DNA of 56,004 bases, taken from the NCBI GenBank assembly GCA_023384575.1, contig JAHDVP010000006.1:110011-166014 (forward strand). Reading direction: 5' to 3'. This document shows positions 6,746 to 16,899 of the stretch, piece after piece (positions within the stretch are counted from its first letter, which is position 1; each line of letters opens with the position of its first letter). Source of the DNA: Acidobacteriota bacterium. GTDB lineage: Bacteria; Acidobacteriota; Vicinamibacteria; Vicinamibacterales; JAFNAJ01. The position numbers were made by a program, and so were the translations under genes. Below the pieces are notes generated by a model. That model saw only the letters and a program-made list of their open reading frames with translations, did no database searches and was not told where the DNA came from.

Positions 6746-9700
6746 CTACGGTACTCGCGGCACCGGCCGGCCCGGCGTCCACGGCGCGCCCGCCGCCTCG
6801 AGCTGCTTCTCGAAGGCGGGCAGCCGCTGCTCGAGCACCACGTTCAAGCGCTCGCGGACCGTGGCGAGCTCGCTCGCCGCGATCTCGAGGCTGCGCCGGT
6901 GCGTCGGCGTCGGGCCGTAGGTCGACCACGCCGTGCCCATCTGGGCAGCCGCCAGCCGCCGGGCGATCGTGTGCGGGCCGTCGGCATCGATCTCGCTGCG
7001 CGCGCGGTTGCCGACGAGCGCTTCGTCGATGGCGTGCAGCTCGCCACGAATCGCGTGCAGCTCGGCATCGAGGCCGTCGGGCGCCGAACGCGACCGGCCG
7101 AGGGCGGTCCGGAGCAGCTCGACGCGCGCGAGCGCCTGGCCGGTCGCTTCGACCGCCGCCGTCGTGCTGCGGGTGACGTCAGCGAGGCGTTCGAGGAACG
7201 CGGCCGTTTCAGCCGGGGCGCTCCCCGGGAGCGCGCCTCCGCGCATCCGGACGACGTCGAACTCCACCGGTCCCGCGAGCTCGGTCGTCTTGCCCTCCAC
7301 CACCTTCGCGAGCGAGACGCTGTAGCGCCCCGGCGCCGCCAGCGCTCCGGAGGGGCCGAACGGCCCTTCGTCGGCGGGTCGGCCGCCGGCGCTCACGGGC
7401 TGCACGGGCGGCAGGCGCAGGTCCCACGCCACGCGATGGAAGCCCTTCGTGGTCTGGCCGTCGATGCGCCGCACCACGTTCCCCGATGCGTCCTTCACGG
7501 TGAGCACGATGGCCGGCTTCGCCTCGCGACGCTCGGCCTCCACCGCCGTCCAGCCCGGAAACGGCGTGTCCTTGCCCGCCGCAATCAGCGGCTTCTCGGC
7601 CTGTTGCCGACCTTCGGCGCGGCTCTGCAGCCCGTCGGCCAGGTGATACGTGAAGACGGCGCCAAACGGCGGGTTGGGCGCCATGAAGGACGCCGAACCC
7701 TGGAACGCGCGGCCGGGCCACCCCAACGTGTCGCGCTGCACGTACCACCAGGCCTTGCGCACGGGGAACAGCGCCGCTTCCCTCGCCAACGCGGTTTCGG
7801 ACGCCTCGCGCAACGGGGAGTAGTCGTCGAACACGTAGAAGCCCCGTCCGAACGACGCCCCGACGAGGTCGTTCTCGCGGCGCTGGATGGCGAGGTCACG
7901 AAACGAAATCGTCGGCACGCCGCCGCCCAGCTTCAGCCAGCGGCGTCCGCCGTCGACGGTGAAGAAGAGGCCGAACTCCGTGCCGGCGAAGAGCAGGTCG
8001 GGCTTGACGTGATCCTGCACCACGCGCCACACGAGGTGGCGGTCAGGCAGATCGCCGGCAATCGACTGCCACGTCCGGCCTCGATCGGGGCTCTTCACCA
8101 GATAGGGCTTGAAGTCGCCCGACTTGTGGTCGTCGAGCGCGACGTACACCGTATTCGGATCGAAGAGGTCGGCCTTGATGTCGTTGACGAACGCCGAGGC
8201 GGGCACGCCAGGCAGCGCCTTCACCTCGACCCGCCGCCAGCTTGCTCCGCCGTCCTCCGACACCTGGATCAGTCCGTCGTCCGTACCCGCGTACAGCAGG
8301 CCCTCGACCTTTGGCGACTCGGCGAGCGACGTGATCGTGTTGTAGGTCGACATGGCCACCATGTCCCACGGCGAGTCCCAGCTCCACTGGCGTCCCATGA
8401 GCGGCAGGAGCATGCGGTCCTGGTCGCGCGTGAGGTCGCCCGACACCGCGCGCCAGCTGTCGCCCCGATCGTCCGACCGCCACACGCGCTGCGAGGCGAA
8501 GTAGAGGCGCGTCGGCGAGTGCGGGCTCACCAGGATGGGCGCATCCCAGTTGAAGCGCTCAGGGGGATCGCCAGCGTCTGGCTGGGGCTGAATGTGCACG
8601 CGTTCGCCCGTCGTGCGATCGAAGCGCACGAGGTTCCCCTGCTGCCACTCCGAGTAGACGATGTCGGGGTTGCCGGGCTCGGTGGCCGGTTGATGGCCGT
8701 CGGCGAAGATCGTGATGAACCAGTCGGCGTTGCGGATGCCGTTGACGCTGTCGGTGCGCGACGGCCCGCCCTGGGTGCTGTTGTCCTGCGTGCCGCCGTA
8801 GACGTTGTAGAACGGCGTGTCGTCGTCGACGGCCACCTTGTAGAACTGCGTCACCGGAAGGTTCGCCACGAACTTCCACGTCTTCGCGAGGTCGAAGCTC
8901 TCGTAGAGCCCGCCGTCGGTGCCAATCAGCAGGTAGTCGGGATCGTCGGCTCGGAAGGCGAGTGCGTGGTCGTCGGGGTGTTTGTCGGTGTCGCCAAGAC
9001 GCCTGAACGTCGCCCCGCCGTCGTCGGAGACCTGCATGCGCCAGTCGACGAGGTAGATGCGGCCCTCGGCGTGGGGGCTCGCGAAGAGCTCCTGGTAGTA
9101 GTGCGGACCGGTGGCCCCGGCTACCGCCTCGGAACGCTTCTCCCACGAGGCCCCGCGATCGGTCGACCGGTACACCGCACCCGCGCGGCGATTGAGCTCG
9201 ATGGCGGCGTATACCACGTCGGGGTTCTGCGGCGAGATCGCGAGGCCGATCTTCCCGAGCGGACCGGTGGGCAGTCCCCTGGTGAGCCTCTCCCACGTCG
9301 CGCCACCGTCGGTCGAGCGGTGGAGCCCAGACTCCGGCCCGCCGCCCATGTACGCCGCGACCGTGCGGTGGCGCTGCCAGGTCGCCGCGTAGAGCCGGTT
9401 CGGATCGCGCGGGTCGACGACGACGTCGGTGACGCCGGTCCACTCACCGGCACCAAGGCTCTTCGTCCAGCTCTTGCCGCCGTCGGTCGTCTTGAAGAGC
9501 CCACGATCGCCACCCTTCGACCAGAGCGGCCCCTGGGCGGCCACCCAGACGACGTCGGGGTCGTCCGGGTGCACGACGATGCGGGCGATGTGCTGGGAGT
9601 CGCGGAGGCCGAGGTGTTCCCAGCTCGCGCCGCCGTCGCGGCTGCGATAGACGCCGTCGCCGAAGCCGACGTGACGGCCACCGACGTCCTCGCCCGTGCC

Positions 9701-10045
9701 GACCCAGACCGCGTTGGGATTCGAGGGGTCGAGCGTGACACAGCCAATCGAGTACGACCCCTGGCCGTCGAACACCGGCGTCCAGGTCGTGCCCGCGTTC
9801 ACCGTCTTCCACAGGCCTCCCGACCCAACGGCGACGTACCACGTGCTCGGACGCGACGGGTCGATGGCGATGTCGGCGATACGCCCCGACATGAACGCCG
9901 GCCCGAGGCCGCGCAGTTCGAGCCCGTCGAAGGCCGCGCCTGTGAGGCGGGTGGTCTGCGGATCCGTCTTCTCCTGGCTGGACGGGGCCGTCTGGAGTAT
10001 CAGCAGGGCAGTGGCGACGAGCGAGACGAGGAGGCGAGCGCGCAT
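6746..10045 (-). CDS. Secreted BNR/sortilin-like beta-propeller protein
   Basis: An exported protein of 1099 residues with a signal peptide (MRARLLVSLVATALLILQTA). The first two thirds are BNR/Asp-box propeller repeats, for example GLWKTVNAGTTWTPVF, GVYRSRDGGASWEHLG, GLFKTTDGGKSWTK and GLHRSTDGGATWERL, as in the VPS10/sortilin and sialidase-type propellers. The last third holds a FlgD-like Ig segment (VLTVKDASGNVVRRIDG) and an alpha-helical tail. ATG at 10045 follows a GGAGAAG ribosome binding site. Large families of these proteins occur in Acidobacteriota; substrates are unknown and no catalytic residues can be defended. A second member lies at 42261-45626. Confidence 0.88.
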   Translation of the reverse strand: MRARLLVSLVATALLILQTAPSSQEKTDPQTTRLTGAAFDGLELRGLGPAFMSGRIADIAIDPSRPSTWYVAVGSGGLWKTVNAGTTWTPVFDGQGSYSIGCVTLDPSNPNAVWVGTGEDVGGRHVGFGDGVYRSRDGGASWEHLGLRDSQHIARIVVHPDDPDVVWVAAQGPLWSKGGDRGLFKTTDGGKSWTKSLGAGEWTGVTDVVVDPRDPNRLYAATWQRHRTVAAYMGGGPESGLHRSTDGGATWERLTRGLPTGPLGKIGLAISPQNPDVVYAAIELNRRAGAVYRSTDRGASWEKRSEAVAGATGPHYYQELFASPHAEGRIYLVDWRMQVSDDGGATFRRLGDTDKHPDDHALAFRADDPDYLLIGTDGGLYESFDLAKTWKFVANLPVTQFYKVAVDDDTPFYNVYGGTQDNSTQGGPSRTDSVNGIRNADWFITIFADGHQPATEPGNPDIVYSEWQQGNLVRFDRTTGERVHIQPQPDAGDPPERFNWDAPILVSPHSPTRLYFASQRVWRSDDRGDSWRAVSGDLTRDQDRMLLPLMGRQWSWDSPWDMVAMSTYNTITSLAESPKVEGLLYAGTDDGLIQVSEDGGASWRRVEVKALPGVPASAFVNDIKADLFDPNTVYVALDDHKSGDFKPYLVKSPDRGRTWQSIAGDLPDRHLVWRVVQDHVKPDLLFAGTEFGLFFTVDGGRRWLKLGGGVPTISFRDLAIQRRENDLVGASFGRGFYVFDDYSPLREASETALAREAALFPVRKAWWYVQRDTLGWPGRAFQGSASFMAPNPPFGAVFTYHLADGLQSRAEGRQQAEKPLIAAGKDTPFPGWTAVEAERREAKPAIVLTVKDASGNVVRRIDGQTTKGFHRVAWDLRLPPVQPVSAGGRPADEGPFGPSGALAAPGRYSVSLAKVVEGKTTELAGPVEFDVVRMRGGALPGSAPAETAAFLERLADVTRSTTAAVEATGQALARVELLRTALGRSRSAPDGLDAELHAIRGELHAIDEALVGNRARSEIDADGPHTIARRLAAAQMGTAWSTYGPTPTHRRSLEIAASELATVRERLNVVLEQRLPAFEKQLEAAGAPWTPGRPVPRVP

Positions 10046-10302
10046 GGGCTTCTCCGTTCGAAAGGGCGACCGCGCAGACGTTACCAGAAAACTCCAACCG
10101 ATCCGAAGCGCGCCTGGCGGCCGCGACCCACCGCCCGGACGAGCGGCTCGCCCGCCTCGGGCCGCTCCGCGCACCGGATGTCGTCGGCTGGACCGTGCAC
10201 CGCTGGCAACCGGTCGTGATCCGCGCGCTCCGTTCGTTCGTCCAATGCTCCGGATGCGCCACCCGCACCCTCCGTCGAATCGCCGATCGCAGGAGGACCG
10301 AC

Positions 10303-11817
10303 ATGAACCGCGCGCTCTCGCAAGGCCACGCCCGAATCTGGGCCCTCGCGGCCACGATCGTCGCCCTGGCGGCGGCGATGGTCGTCGCTCAGCCGGCCCC
10401 GGCCGACTTCACGGACGACTCGACCTTTCCTGCAGGGCGGCGCGGCGAACGCATCCGCCAGGTGATCGCCGCTATCAACTCCGGCGACCCGTCGCAGGTG
10501 CAGGCGCTCGCGAGCGACGCGTTCGGGGGACGCTTCCGCGAGATTCCGGTCGAGCAGCACGTGAACGCGCTCCTCGGTCTCCACGATCGCTCGCGGGGTC
10601 TCGACTTCCACGGCGTGCGCCGGTATGCCGACGGGAACCCGCCCGAGCGTGAAGTGGTCATCGTCAGGAACCGCCTGACGCTCGGCTGGCACGGTCTCAC
10701 CTTCACCTTCGACGACACACCCGACCAGCGCGTCGTCGGCATGCAGATTCAGCCGGCGCGACCGCCGAAGGACGTGCCCGCGCTTGCGCCGCTGACCGAG
10801 GGGGAGGCGAAGGCGGAGCTCGACGCCTTCCTGGACCGGCTCGCCGAGGCCGAGGTGTTCTCGGGCACGGTGCTGCTCGCGCGCGACGGCCGGGTCGTGT
10901 TCGAGGGCGCGCGAGGGATCGCCGACCGCAACCACGGCGTGCCGATGCGCCTCGACAGCAAGCTCAACCTCGGTTCGATGAACAAGATGTTCACGGCGGT
11001 CGTCATCGGCCAGCTGGTCGACGAGGGCACGATCGCGTTCCAGGATCCCGTGTCGAAGTACCTCGGGGGGAAGGGCTGGACGAAGGCCGATCTCACGAAG
11101 GTGCGGGTCGAGCACCTGCTCAGCCATACCTCGGGCCTCGGCTCGTACTTCAACGACACGTACGCGCGCCTCGCCCGTCATCACCTGCGGCGTATCGACG
11201 ACTACAAGCCGCTCGTGGCCGACGAGACGCTGGCCTTCGAGCCCGGTACGCGCTGGCAGTACAGCAATACGGGCTTCCTGCTCGCGGGCGCCGTGATCGA
11301 GGCTGCAACCGGTCGCGACTACTTCGATGTCGTCCGCGAGCGCGTCTACGCGAAGGCGGGCATGTCGTCGAGCGATGCCTACGACATCGATCTCGTCGTC
11401 CCGCAGCTCGCCATCGGGTACGCACGCGAGCGGACCGCCGATGGGCCTCGCTGGCGCGCGAACACGTTCGAACACGTGATCCGCGGCGGGCCGGCCGGCG
11501 GAGGGTACTCGACGGTGCGAGACCTGCTCGCCTTCGGTGAGGCGATGCGGAAGTCACGCCTCGTGAGCGCCGCGACCGCCGAACGACTCTGGTCGGCGAA
11601 GCCCGAGCTCGCCTCGCCCGACTACGGCTTCGGCTTCGGTGTCGGCCATGACGCCCTCGGCCGCGTGGTGGGCCACAGCGGCGGATTCCCGGGCATCTCT
11701 TCCGTCCTCGACGTCTACCTCGACACGCGGTGGACCATCGTCGTGCTGTCGAACGTGGACGGTGGCATGCAGCCGGTGGCGCAGAAGCTGCGCGAGGTCG
11801 CGGGCCGGCTGAGATGA
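10303..11817 (+). CDS. Secreted serine hydrolase, beta-lactamase/esterase family
   Basis: A protein of 504 residues with an N-terminal hydrophobic export signal. Residues about 35-155 are an unassigned N-terminal domain of the kind found in other hydrolases of this group. The class C beta-lactamase-like domain follows: the nucleophile motif SMNK (Ser225, Lys228), the tyrosine motif YSN (Tyr320) and a third motif HSGGFPG near the end. Family members are D-aminopeptidases, esterases or penicillin-binding-like enzymes; the substrate cannot be predicted. ATG at 10303 follows an AGGAGG ribosome binding site. It is divergent from the BNR protein gene. Confidence 0.88.
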   Translation: MNRALSQGHARIWALAATIVALAAAMVVAQPAPADFTDDSTFPAGRRGERIRQVIAAINSGDPSQVQALASDAFGGRFREIPVEQHVNALLGLHDRSRGLDFHGVRRYADGNPPEREVVIVRNRLTLGWHGLTFTFDDTPDQRVVGMQIQPARPPKDVPALAPLTEGEAKAELDAFLDRLAEAEVFSGTVLLARDGRVVFEGARGIADRNHGVPMRLDSKLNLGSMNKMFTAVVIGQLVDEGTIAFQDPVSKYLGGKGWTKADLTKVRVEHLLSHTSGLGSYFNDTYARLARHHLRRIDDYKPLVADETLAFEPGTRWQYSNTGFLLAGAVIEAATGRDYFDVVRERVYAKAGMSSSDAYDIDLVVPQLAIGYARERTADGPRWRANTFEHVIRGGPAGGGYSTVRDLLAFGEAMRKSRLVSAATAERLWSAKPELASPDYGFGFGVGHDALGRVVGHSGGFPGISSVLDVYLDTRWTIVVLSNVDGGMQPVAQKLREVAGRLR

Positions 11818-11940
11818 CGCCGCAACGGGCGGGCGGCGCATCCGCCGGTGGACCGTGAGCGTCGACCGGGCGTGTCCGGATCGCACGGGTCAAGTCCTCA
11901 CGGCGGGGAATCGTCAGCTCGCGGCTGATGGCGGTGGAGG

Positions 11941-11946
11941 TACAAT
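11941..11946 (+). promoter_or_regulatory. Possible -10 element upstream of membrane-protein gene
   Basis: TACAAT about 60 nt before the ATG at 12004, in an otherwise GC-rich gap. No convincing -35 box is seen. Confidence 0.2.
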
Positions 11947-12003
11947 CACGCGCCCTGCGTCCGGCGGACGTTCGGCCGGGCTGAAACCGCATCCTCGACC
12001 GTG

Positions 12004-13476
12004 ATGGCGCCATCCCCACGCCTCGGGCACCGGGACGATCGCTGGTGGGCGGTCGGCTTCGTGCTGTTCGGTGCCGGGGGGCTGCTCCACGGCCTGGCCA
12101 CCACCTACGCCGACGCCGACCTCTGGATGCACGTGCGGGCCGGGCTCGACATGTGGCAGGCGGGGCGCCTGCCCCGTCACGACCCGTACAGCTACCTCTC
12201 AGACCAGGCCTGGATCAACCACACCTGGCTGTTCGACCTCGTGGCCGGCGGCCTCTTCGACGCCTGGGGCGCCGCCGCGCTGACCTGGGGCCGCCTGGCG
12301 ATCGTGCTCGGGCTGGCCGGGCTCGTGTGGCACACGTGGCGCCGGACCGGCTGGCCAGTGCTGCCTGCGACCCTGGCGGCGGCCGTCACGATGGTGGCCT
12401 GCTCGCCAGGGTTGAGGACGCTGCGGCCGCAGCTTCTGTCCTACCTCCTGTTTGCGACCCTGCTGCTCATCCTGCGCCGCCGGCGTCCGTGGGCGATGGT
12501 CGCGGTCGTTCCCGTCTTCGTGGTGTGGGCCAACGTGCACGGCAGCGTGCTGCTCGCGGTGGCCGCCGCGGCGGCGTGGCTGCTGGCGTCGATCGCCGAC
12601 CGCCGCTGCCCACCTCGGTGGTGGGAGGCCGGGACGATTGGGCTCGCGGCGCTGGCCACGCTCGCGACGCCTTATGGCACCGACCTGTGGCAGTTCCTCC
12701 TCGCCAACGTGGGCCCGCGCCTCGACCTGGCCGAGTGGCAGCCGATCGGACTGCCATCCGTCATGGGAGGCGTGTGGCTCGCGGCCATCGCTGTCGGCGC
12801 TGTCGTCGTCGTCCGCGCGCGAGAGCGCATCACGCCAGGTCTGGCCACCATCTGGATGTTCACCGCGGCGCTGCCCTGGCTGGCCGAACGGCACCTCCCG
12901 TACTTCGTGCTCGCGTCGGCGCTGGTCGTTCTGCCCCACGTGTCTCGCGAACCGGACGCAGACGTCGCGACGGAGGGCCAGGCGAGGCGTCGCCTCGGCC
13001 AGGCCGCGGCCGCCATCGGGTTGGCACTCGCCCTCGCGGCGTTGCCCGCGACGTCGACCGTGGTGGTCGAGGGCCATCGCGTCCCCGAGGGCGCCGTCGA
13101 CTGGCTGCGTCGCCAAGGGGCGAGGGGACGCATGGTCGTGCCCTTCGACTGGGGCGGGTACGTCATCTGGCATCTCGGTCCGCAGCTGCGCGTCTCGATG
13201 GACAGCCGGCGCGAAACGGTGTACTCGTTCGACGTGCTTCGGGCACACGAGGCGCTCGAGGCCGGGTTGGCGTCGCCGATCCTGGACGAGCGGCCCGACT
13301 TCGTGCTCTGCGTGGTCGACTCGCCGTTGATGCAGCGGCTGGCAGGCGACCTGTCGTGGCGCCTGGCGTACCGCGACACGACGAGCGCCGTCTGGATCGG
13401 CGCCGACGACACGAGCCCACCAGTGCGCCCACACGTCGAGACCACGGCACGACCCGCACGGGTGACGTTCCCGTAG
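12004..13476 (+). CDS. Multi-pass membrane protein, possibly GT-C glycosyltransferase-like
   Basis: An integral membrane protein of 490 residues with about ten hydrophobic segments and a soluble C-terminal region of about 120 residues. An acidic pair in the first loop (Asp37 and Asp39 in YADADLWMH), followed by DPYS and WINHTWLFD, resembles the first-loop acidic motif of GT-C polyprenyl-linked glycosyltransferases, but no family hallmark is complete. The C-terminal part (VDWLRRQGARGRMVVPFDWG) is typical of a group of uncharacterised bacterial membrane proteins. An in-frame GTG at 12001 directly precedes the ATG. Function is unassigned; the glycosyltransferase idea is inference. Confidence 0.75.
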   Translation: MAPSPRLGHRDDRWWAVGFVLFGAGGLLHGLATTYADADLWMHVRAGLDMWQAGRLPRHDPYSYLSDQAWINHTWLFDLVAGGLFDAWGAAALTWGRLAIVLGLAGLVWHTWRRTGWPVLPATLAAAVTMVACSPGLRTLRPQLLSYLLFATLLLILRRRRPWAMVAVVPVFVVWANVHGSVLLAVAAAAAWLLASIADRRCPPRWWEAGTIGLAALATLATPYGTDLWQFLLANVGPRLDLAEWQPIGLPSVMGGVWLAAIAVGAVVVVRARERITPGLATIWMFTAALPWLAERHLPYFVLASALVVLPHVSREPDADVATEGQARRRLGQAAAAIGLALALAALPATSTVVVEGHRVPEGAVDWLRRQGARGRMVVPFDWGGYVIWHLGPQLRVSMDSRRETVYSFDVLRAHEALEAGLASPILDERPDFVLCVVDSPLMQRLAGDLSWRLAYRDTTSAVWIGADDTSPPVRPHVETTARPARVTFP

Positions 13477-13589
13477 GTCGGCGTTCAGGCATAGGCCGCC
13501 GCGGATGACCACGAGCAGGCCGGGCGGAACGGACGCCGCCGCCGGCGTGCGGCATACTGGAGTCCAGATGGACGGTCGACCCGGAGATC

Positions 13590-14774
13590 ATGCCTCGCCG
13601 CACGGCTGACGTCGTCGTCATCGGCGGTGGGTGCATGGGCGTGAGCACGGCGTACCACCTGGCGAGGCGCGGCGCGCGGCACGTCGTGCTGCTCGAGCGC
13701 CAGCCGCAGCTCGGCGCGGGCTCGACCGGGCGGAACGCCGGCGGGTTCCGGCATCAGTTCTCGCACGAGGCGAACATCCGGCTCTCGATCGAGTCGATTC
13801 GCGTGTTCGAGCGCTTCAGGGAGCAGTTCGGCGTCGTGATCGACCTGCGCCAGGACGGCTATCTCTTCCTGTTGTCGAGCGAAGAGACGGTCGCCGCGTT
13901 CCGGGCGAGCGTGGCATTGCAGCGGCGCTTCGGCGTCGACGTGCAGTGGCTCGATCCGCGCCAGGCGGCCGGCCTCGTGCCAGGCCTCGAGCCGGAGGGC
14001 GTGCTCGCAGCGACGTACTGCGCCGCCGACGGCATCGCGGATCCGAACGGCGTGACGATGGGCATGGCAGCCGCCGCGCGCGCGGCCGGCGTGGAGATCC
14101 GCACCGGGACCGAGGTCGTCGACCTCGGACTCGAACGTGGTCGGATCACCAGCGTCGTGACGGCACGCGGCGCCATCGCGACACCCGCGGTGGTCGACGC
14201 CGCTGGTCCATGGGCGGCTCGCATTGGACGAATGGCGAACGTCGCGCTCCCTGTCGAGCCCCTCCGGCGCCACATCTTCCTGGCGCAGCCAGCGGGTGGC
14301 GGGTCGTGGGATGCTCCAGCCCTGAGGGGTCGCGTTCCCTCGAGCCGCATCATGGTGATCGACGTGGCGACCTCGTTCTACTTCCACCGCGAAGGCGGCC
14401 GGCTGCTCTTCGGCATGGGCGATGCCGCTGAGCGCCCCAGTTTCGACACCTCGGTGAACTGGGACTTCCTCCCGCAGGTCGTCGACGTCGCGACGCATCG
14501 CTTGCCCGTGCTGGCCGATGCGGAGGTCTCGCACGCGTGGGCCGGCCTGTACGAGATGACGCCGGACGCGATGCCGATCATCGGTGCGGTGCCGGAGCGT
14601 CCCGGGTTCTACGTCGTCGCGGGCTTCAGCGGGCACGGGTTCCAGCACTCGCCGGCTGCCGGGCGCGTGCTCGCCGACCTCCTGACGGGGCGCGATCCCG
14701 GGTGCGATGTCTCGCCGTTCGCGTACGAGCGGTTCGCCGGCCGCTCCGTCGAGGGCGAGCGGCACGTCGTCTGA
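13590..14774 (+). CDS. FAD-dependent amino-acid/sarcosine oxidase-like oxidoreductase
   Basis: A protein of 394 residues of the DAO (D-amino-acid oxidase/sarcosine oxidase) fold. The Rossmann dinucleotide motif is VVIGGGCMGVSTAYHLARRG (Gly12, Gly14, Gly17), with the acidic end of strand two in VLLERQ. Downstream elements include STGRNAGGFRH and the C-terminal YVVAGFSGHGFQHSPAAGR, which closes over the flavin. Such enzymes oxidise secondary or primary amines of amino acids such as sarcosine, proline or glycine. It has no signal peptide and is probably cytoplasmic. It precedes, in the same direction, a methyltransferase and carbamate kinase; a shared amino-acid catabolic role is possible but unproven. 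Confidence 0.88.
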   Translation: MPRRTADVVVIGGGCMGVSTAYHLARRGARHVVLLERQPQLGAGSTGRNAGGFRHQFSHEANIRLSIESIRVFERFREQFGVVIDLRQDGYLFLLSSEETVAAFRASVALQRRFGVDVQWLDPRQAAGLVPGLEPEGVLAATYCAADGIADPNGVTMGMAAAARAAGVEIRTGTEVVDLGLERGRITSVVTARGAIATPAVVDAAGPWAARIGRMANVALPVEPLRRHIFLAQPAGGGSWDAPALRGRVPSSRIMVIDVATSFYFHREGGRLLFGMGDAAERPSFDTSVNWDFLPQVVDVATHRLPVLADAEVSHAWAGLYEMTPDAMPIIGAVPERPGFYVVAGFSGHGFQHSPAAGRVLADLLTGRDPGCDVSPFAYERFAGRSVEGERHVV

Positions 14775-14867
14775 GTTCGGCGCGCGCGGCACGACGCGCG
14801 ATCAGCGAGCGGGTGGAGCGTGACGGTCGCCCCGAGCGCATTCGGGACGAGGGAAGGGCGCAGGGCG

Positions 14868-15623
14868 ATGAGCCACGACGAGACTCCCACGTTGTTCTTC
14901 GAGCTGTTCGACGGCCTCCCGCGGCAGGGGCCCGGCGATGCGGCCAGTACGCGGCGCGCCCTGGCTCTCGTGCCCGGTGTCGGACCCGACACGCGCGTGC
15001 TCGACGTGGGGTGCGGCACGGGCACGCAGACGCTCGTGCTGGCTGCGCAGTGCGCGGCGTCGTTCGTGGCCGTCGACAACCATCCGCCGTTCATCGAGGA
15101 GGTGAGACGACGCGCGCGGGCGGCCGGCGTCGCCGGCCGCATCGAGGCCCGCGTCGGCGACATGCGCCAGCTCGACTTCCCCGACGCGTCGTTCGATGTG
15201 ATCTGGTCCGAAGGCGCAATCTACGTCATGGGCTTCGAGGAGGGCCTGCGCTCGTGGCGGCGCCTGCTCGCGCCGGGCGGACACGTCGCCGTGACGGAGG
15301 CCTGCTGGCTCAGGCCCGACCCGTCGCCCGAGTGCGCGGCGTTCTGGGCCGCCGAGTATCCCGCCATCCGCGACGTAGCGACCTGCCTCGCCAGCGTCGC
15401 GGCGTGCGGCTACGAGATGGTCGGGCACTTCGGCCTGCCCGCCTCGGCCTGGTGGGACGACTACTACCGGCCCCTGCAGGACCGCGTCATCGCGTTTCGC
15501 AAGCGGCATGCTGACGAGCCGGACGCGCAGCGGCTGGCCGACCAGGTCCAGCGGGAGATCGACGTGTGGCGCGCGTACTCGGACGTCTACGGCTACGTGT
15601 TCTTCGTGATGCGCGCGGCCTGA
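14868..15623 (+). CDS. Class I SAM-dependent methyltransferase
   Basis: A cytoplasmic protein of 251 residues. SAM-binding motif I is VLDVGCGTGTQT (residues about 44-55), motif II is the acidic VAVDNHPPF, and the post-motif region has FDVIWSEGAIYVMGF. This is the Methyltransf_11/25 type acting on small molecules. The ATG at 14868 was preferred to GTG at 14820 because a GC-rich extension without conservation lies between them. It lies 93 nt after the FAD oxidoreductase. The acceptor substrate cannot be read from sequence. Confidence 0.85.
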   Translation: MSHDETPTLFFELFDGLPRQGPGDAASTRRALALVPGVGPDTRVLDVGCGTGTQTLVLAAQCAASFVAVDNHPPFIEEVRRRARAAGVAGRIEARVGDMRQLDFPDASFDVIWSEGAIYVMGFEEGLRSWRRLLAPGGHVAVTEACWLRPDPSPECAAFWAAEYPAIRDVATCLASVAACGYEMVGHFGLPASAWWDDYYRPLQDRVIAFRKRHADEPDAQRLADQVQREIDVWRAYSDVYGYVFFVMRAA

Positions 15624-15706
15624 CGACGCCGAACGACACTCGGATCGGGCGATGGGGCCCCTCGTTGGTCGAGACGGCGCCGGTCGCCGTGACTGGAGCG
15701 TGACCC

Positions 15707-16645
15707 GTGCTGGTCGTCGTCGCGCTTGGCGGCAATGCTCTCCTTCGCAGAGGAGAGGCGATGACCGCCGAGAACCAACGCCGGAACGTGCGAACCGCCG
15801 CGGAGGCGCTCGCTCCCGTGGCGGTTCGCCATCAACTGGTCGTCGGGCACGGCAACGGGCCGCAGGTCGGGCTGCTCGCGCTGCAGGCGGCGGCCTTCGG
15901 CGAGGTCGACGCCTATCCGCTCGACGTGCTGGGCGCCCAGACCGAGGGCATGATTGGCTACATGATCGAGCAGGAGCTGGGTAACCTCCTGCCGTTCGGC
16001 CGTCCGTTCGCGACGCTCCTCACGATGGTCGAGGTCGATCCGGACGACCCGGCCTTCGAGCACCCGACGAAGTTCATCGGCCCCGTCTACTCGAAGGCCG
16101 AGGCCGACCGACTCGCCGCGGAGCGGGGCTGGGTGTTCAGGCTCGATGGCGATCGCTGGCGGCGCGTCGTCCCGTCACCGCAGCCGAAGCGGATCTTCGA
16201 GATGCGCCCGATCCGGTGGCTGCTCGCCCACGACACCATCGTGATCGCCGCTGGCGGCGGGGGCATCCCGACGATGTACGAGAAAGGCGCCGCCCGGAAG
16301 CTCGCTGGGGTCGAGTGCGTGATCGACAAGGATCTGGCGTCGGAACTGCTGGCACGCGAGCTCGACGCCGACGTCTTCCTGATGCTCACCGACACCGACG
16401 CCGTCTATGCGGACTGGGGAACGCCGGCGCAACGTGCGATCCGGCGGGCATCGCCCGATGCCCTGGCGTCGCGGCATTTCGCGGCTGGGTCGATGGGGCC
16501 GAAGGTGGAGGCGGCGTGCCGCTTCGCGTCGGCGACGGGCCGGCGCGCCGCCATTGGCGCGCTCGAAGACGTCGAGCGAATTCTCGCCGGCGAGGCCGGC
16601 ACCACGGTGAGTCGCGAGTTCGAGGGCCTCGTGTTCGCCGGCTGA
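15707..16645 (+). CDS. arcC: Carbamate kinase
   Basis: A protein of 312 residues of the amino-acid kinase fold. It interconverts carbamoyl phosphate plus ADP with carbamate plus ATP, the ATP-yielding end of arginine, purine or cyanate breakdown. Diagnostic segments are [11 protein letters not shown] at the N-terminus, [11 protein letters not shown] near 45-55, [15 protein letters not shown], the nucleotide site [18 protein letters not shown], and [10 protein letters not shown] near the C-terminus. The length is normal for the family. The GTG start at 15707 begins the first strand directly. No arcA or arcB neighbour is present, so the source of carbamoyl phosphate is unclear. Confidence 0.95.
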   Translation: MLVVVALGGNALLRRGEAMTAENQRRNVRTAAEALAPVAVRHQLVVGHGNGPQVGLLALQAAAFGEVDAYPLDVLGAQTEGMIGYMIEQELGNLLPFGRPFATLLTMVEVDPDDPAFEHPTKFIGPVYSKAEADRLAAERGWVFRLDGDRWRRVVPSPQPKRIFEMRPIRWLLAHDTIVIAAGGGGIPTMYEKGAARKLAGVECVIDKDLASELLARELDADVFLMLTDTDAVYADWGTPAQRAIRRASPDALASRHFAAGSMGPKVEAACRFASATGRRAAIGALEDVERILAGEAGTTVSREFEGLVFAG

Positions 16646-16899
16646 CACCGGAGGCCGGAAGGCCGCCACCGGCGCGGAACGCTGTCAGGAGCCCTGCGAT
16701 GCCTGCGCCAGCAGGGCGGCTTCGTATGCCCCCATCAGCTGCACCCGCAGACCTTCGTCCCACGCCCGGTGAGGTTTCGCCACGGGCTCGATTCGTCGCG
16801 TCAGGTCGAGTGGGGCCGCCAGTCGCTGGCCGCCAGTCGGCAGCCGTCTTGACGCATCAAGGCGAGCTCCTGCTCGAGCACGACCCGTGAAGCGTGGTA
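16646..16899. other. Intergenic gap with short repeat
   Basis: No defensible gene. The segment GGCCGCCAGTCGCTGGCCGC around 16812-16840 resembles the dispersed intergenic repeats near 41487 and 45744. A minus-strand open frame ending near 16685 has a plausible-looking tail (AWDEGLRVQLMGAYEA) and may be a gene remnant. Confidence 0.4.

Noticed and set aside
6668-10219. Very long open frame on the plus strand opposite the BNR gene
   Set aside because: It is an Arg/Ala/Val-rich antisense translation of the BNR protein gene, with no domain, whereas the minus strand shows clear Asp-box repeats and a signal peptide.
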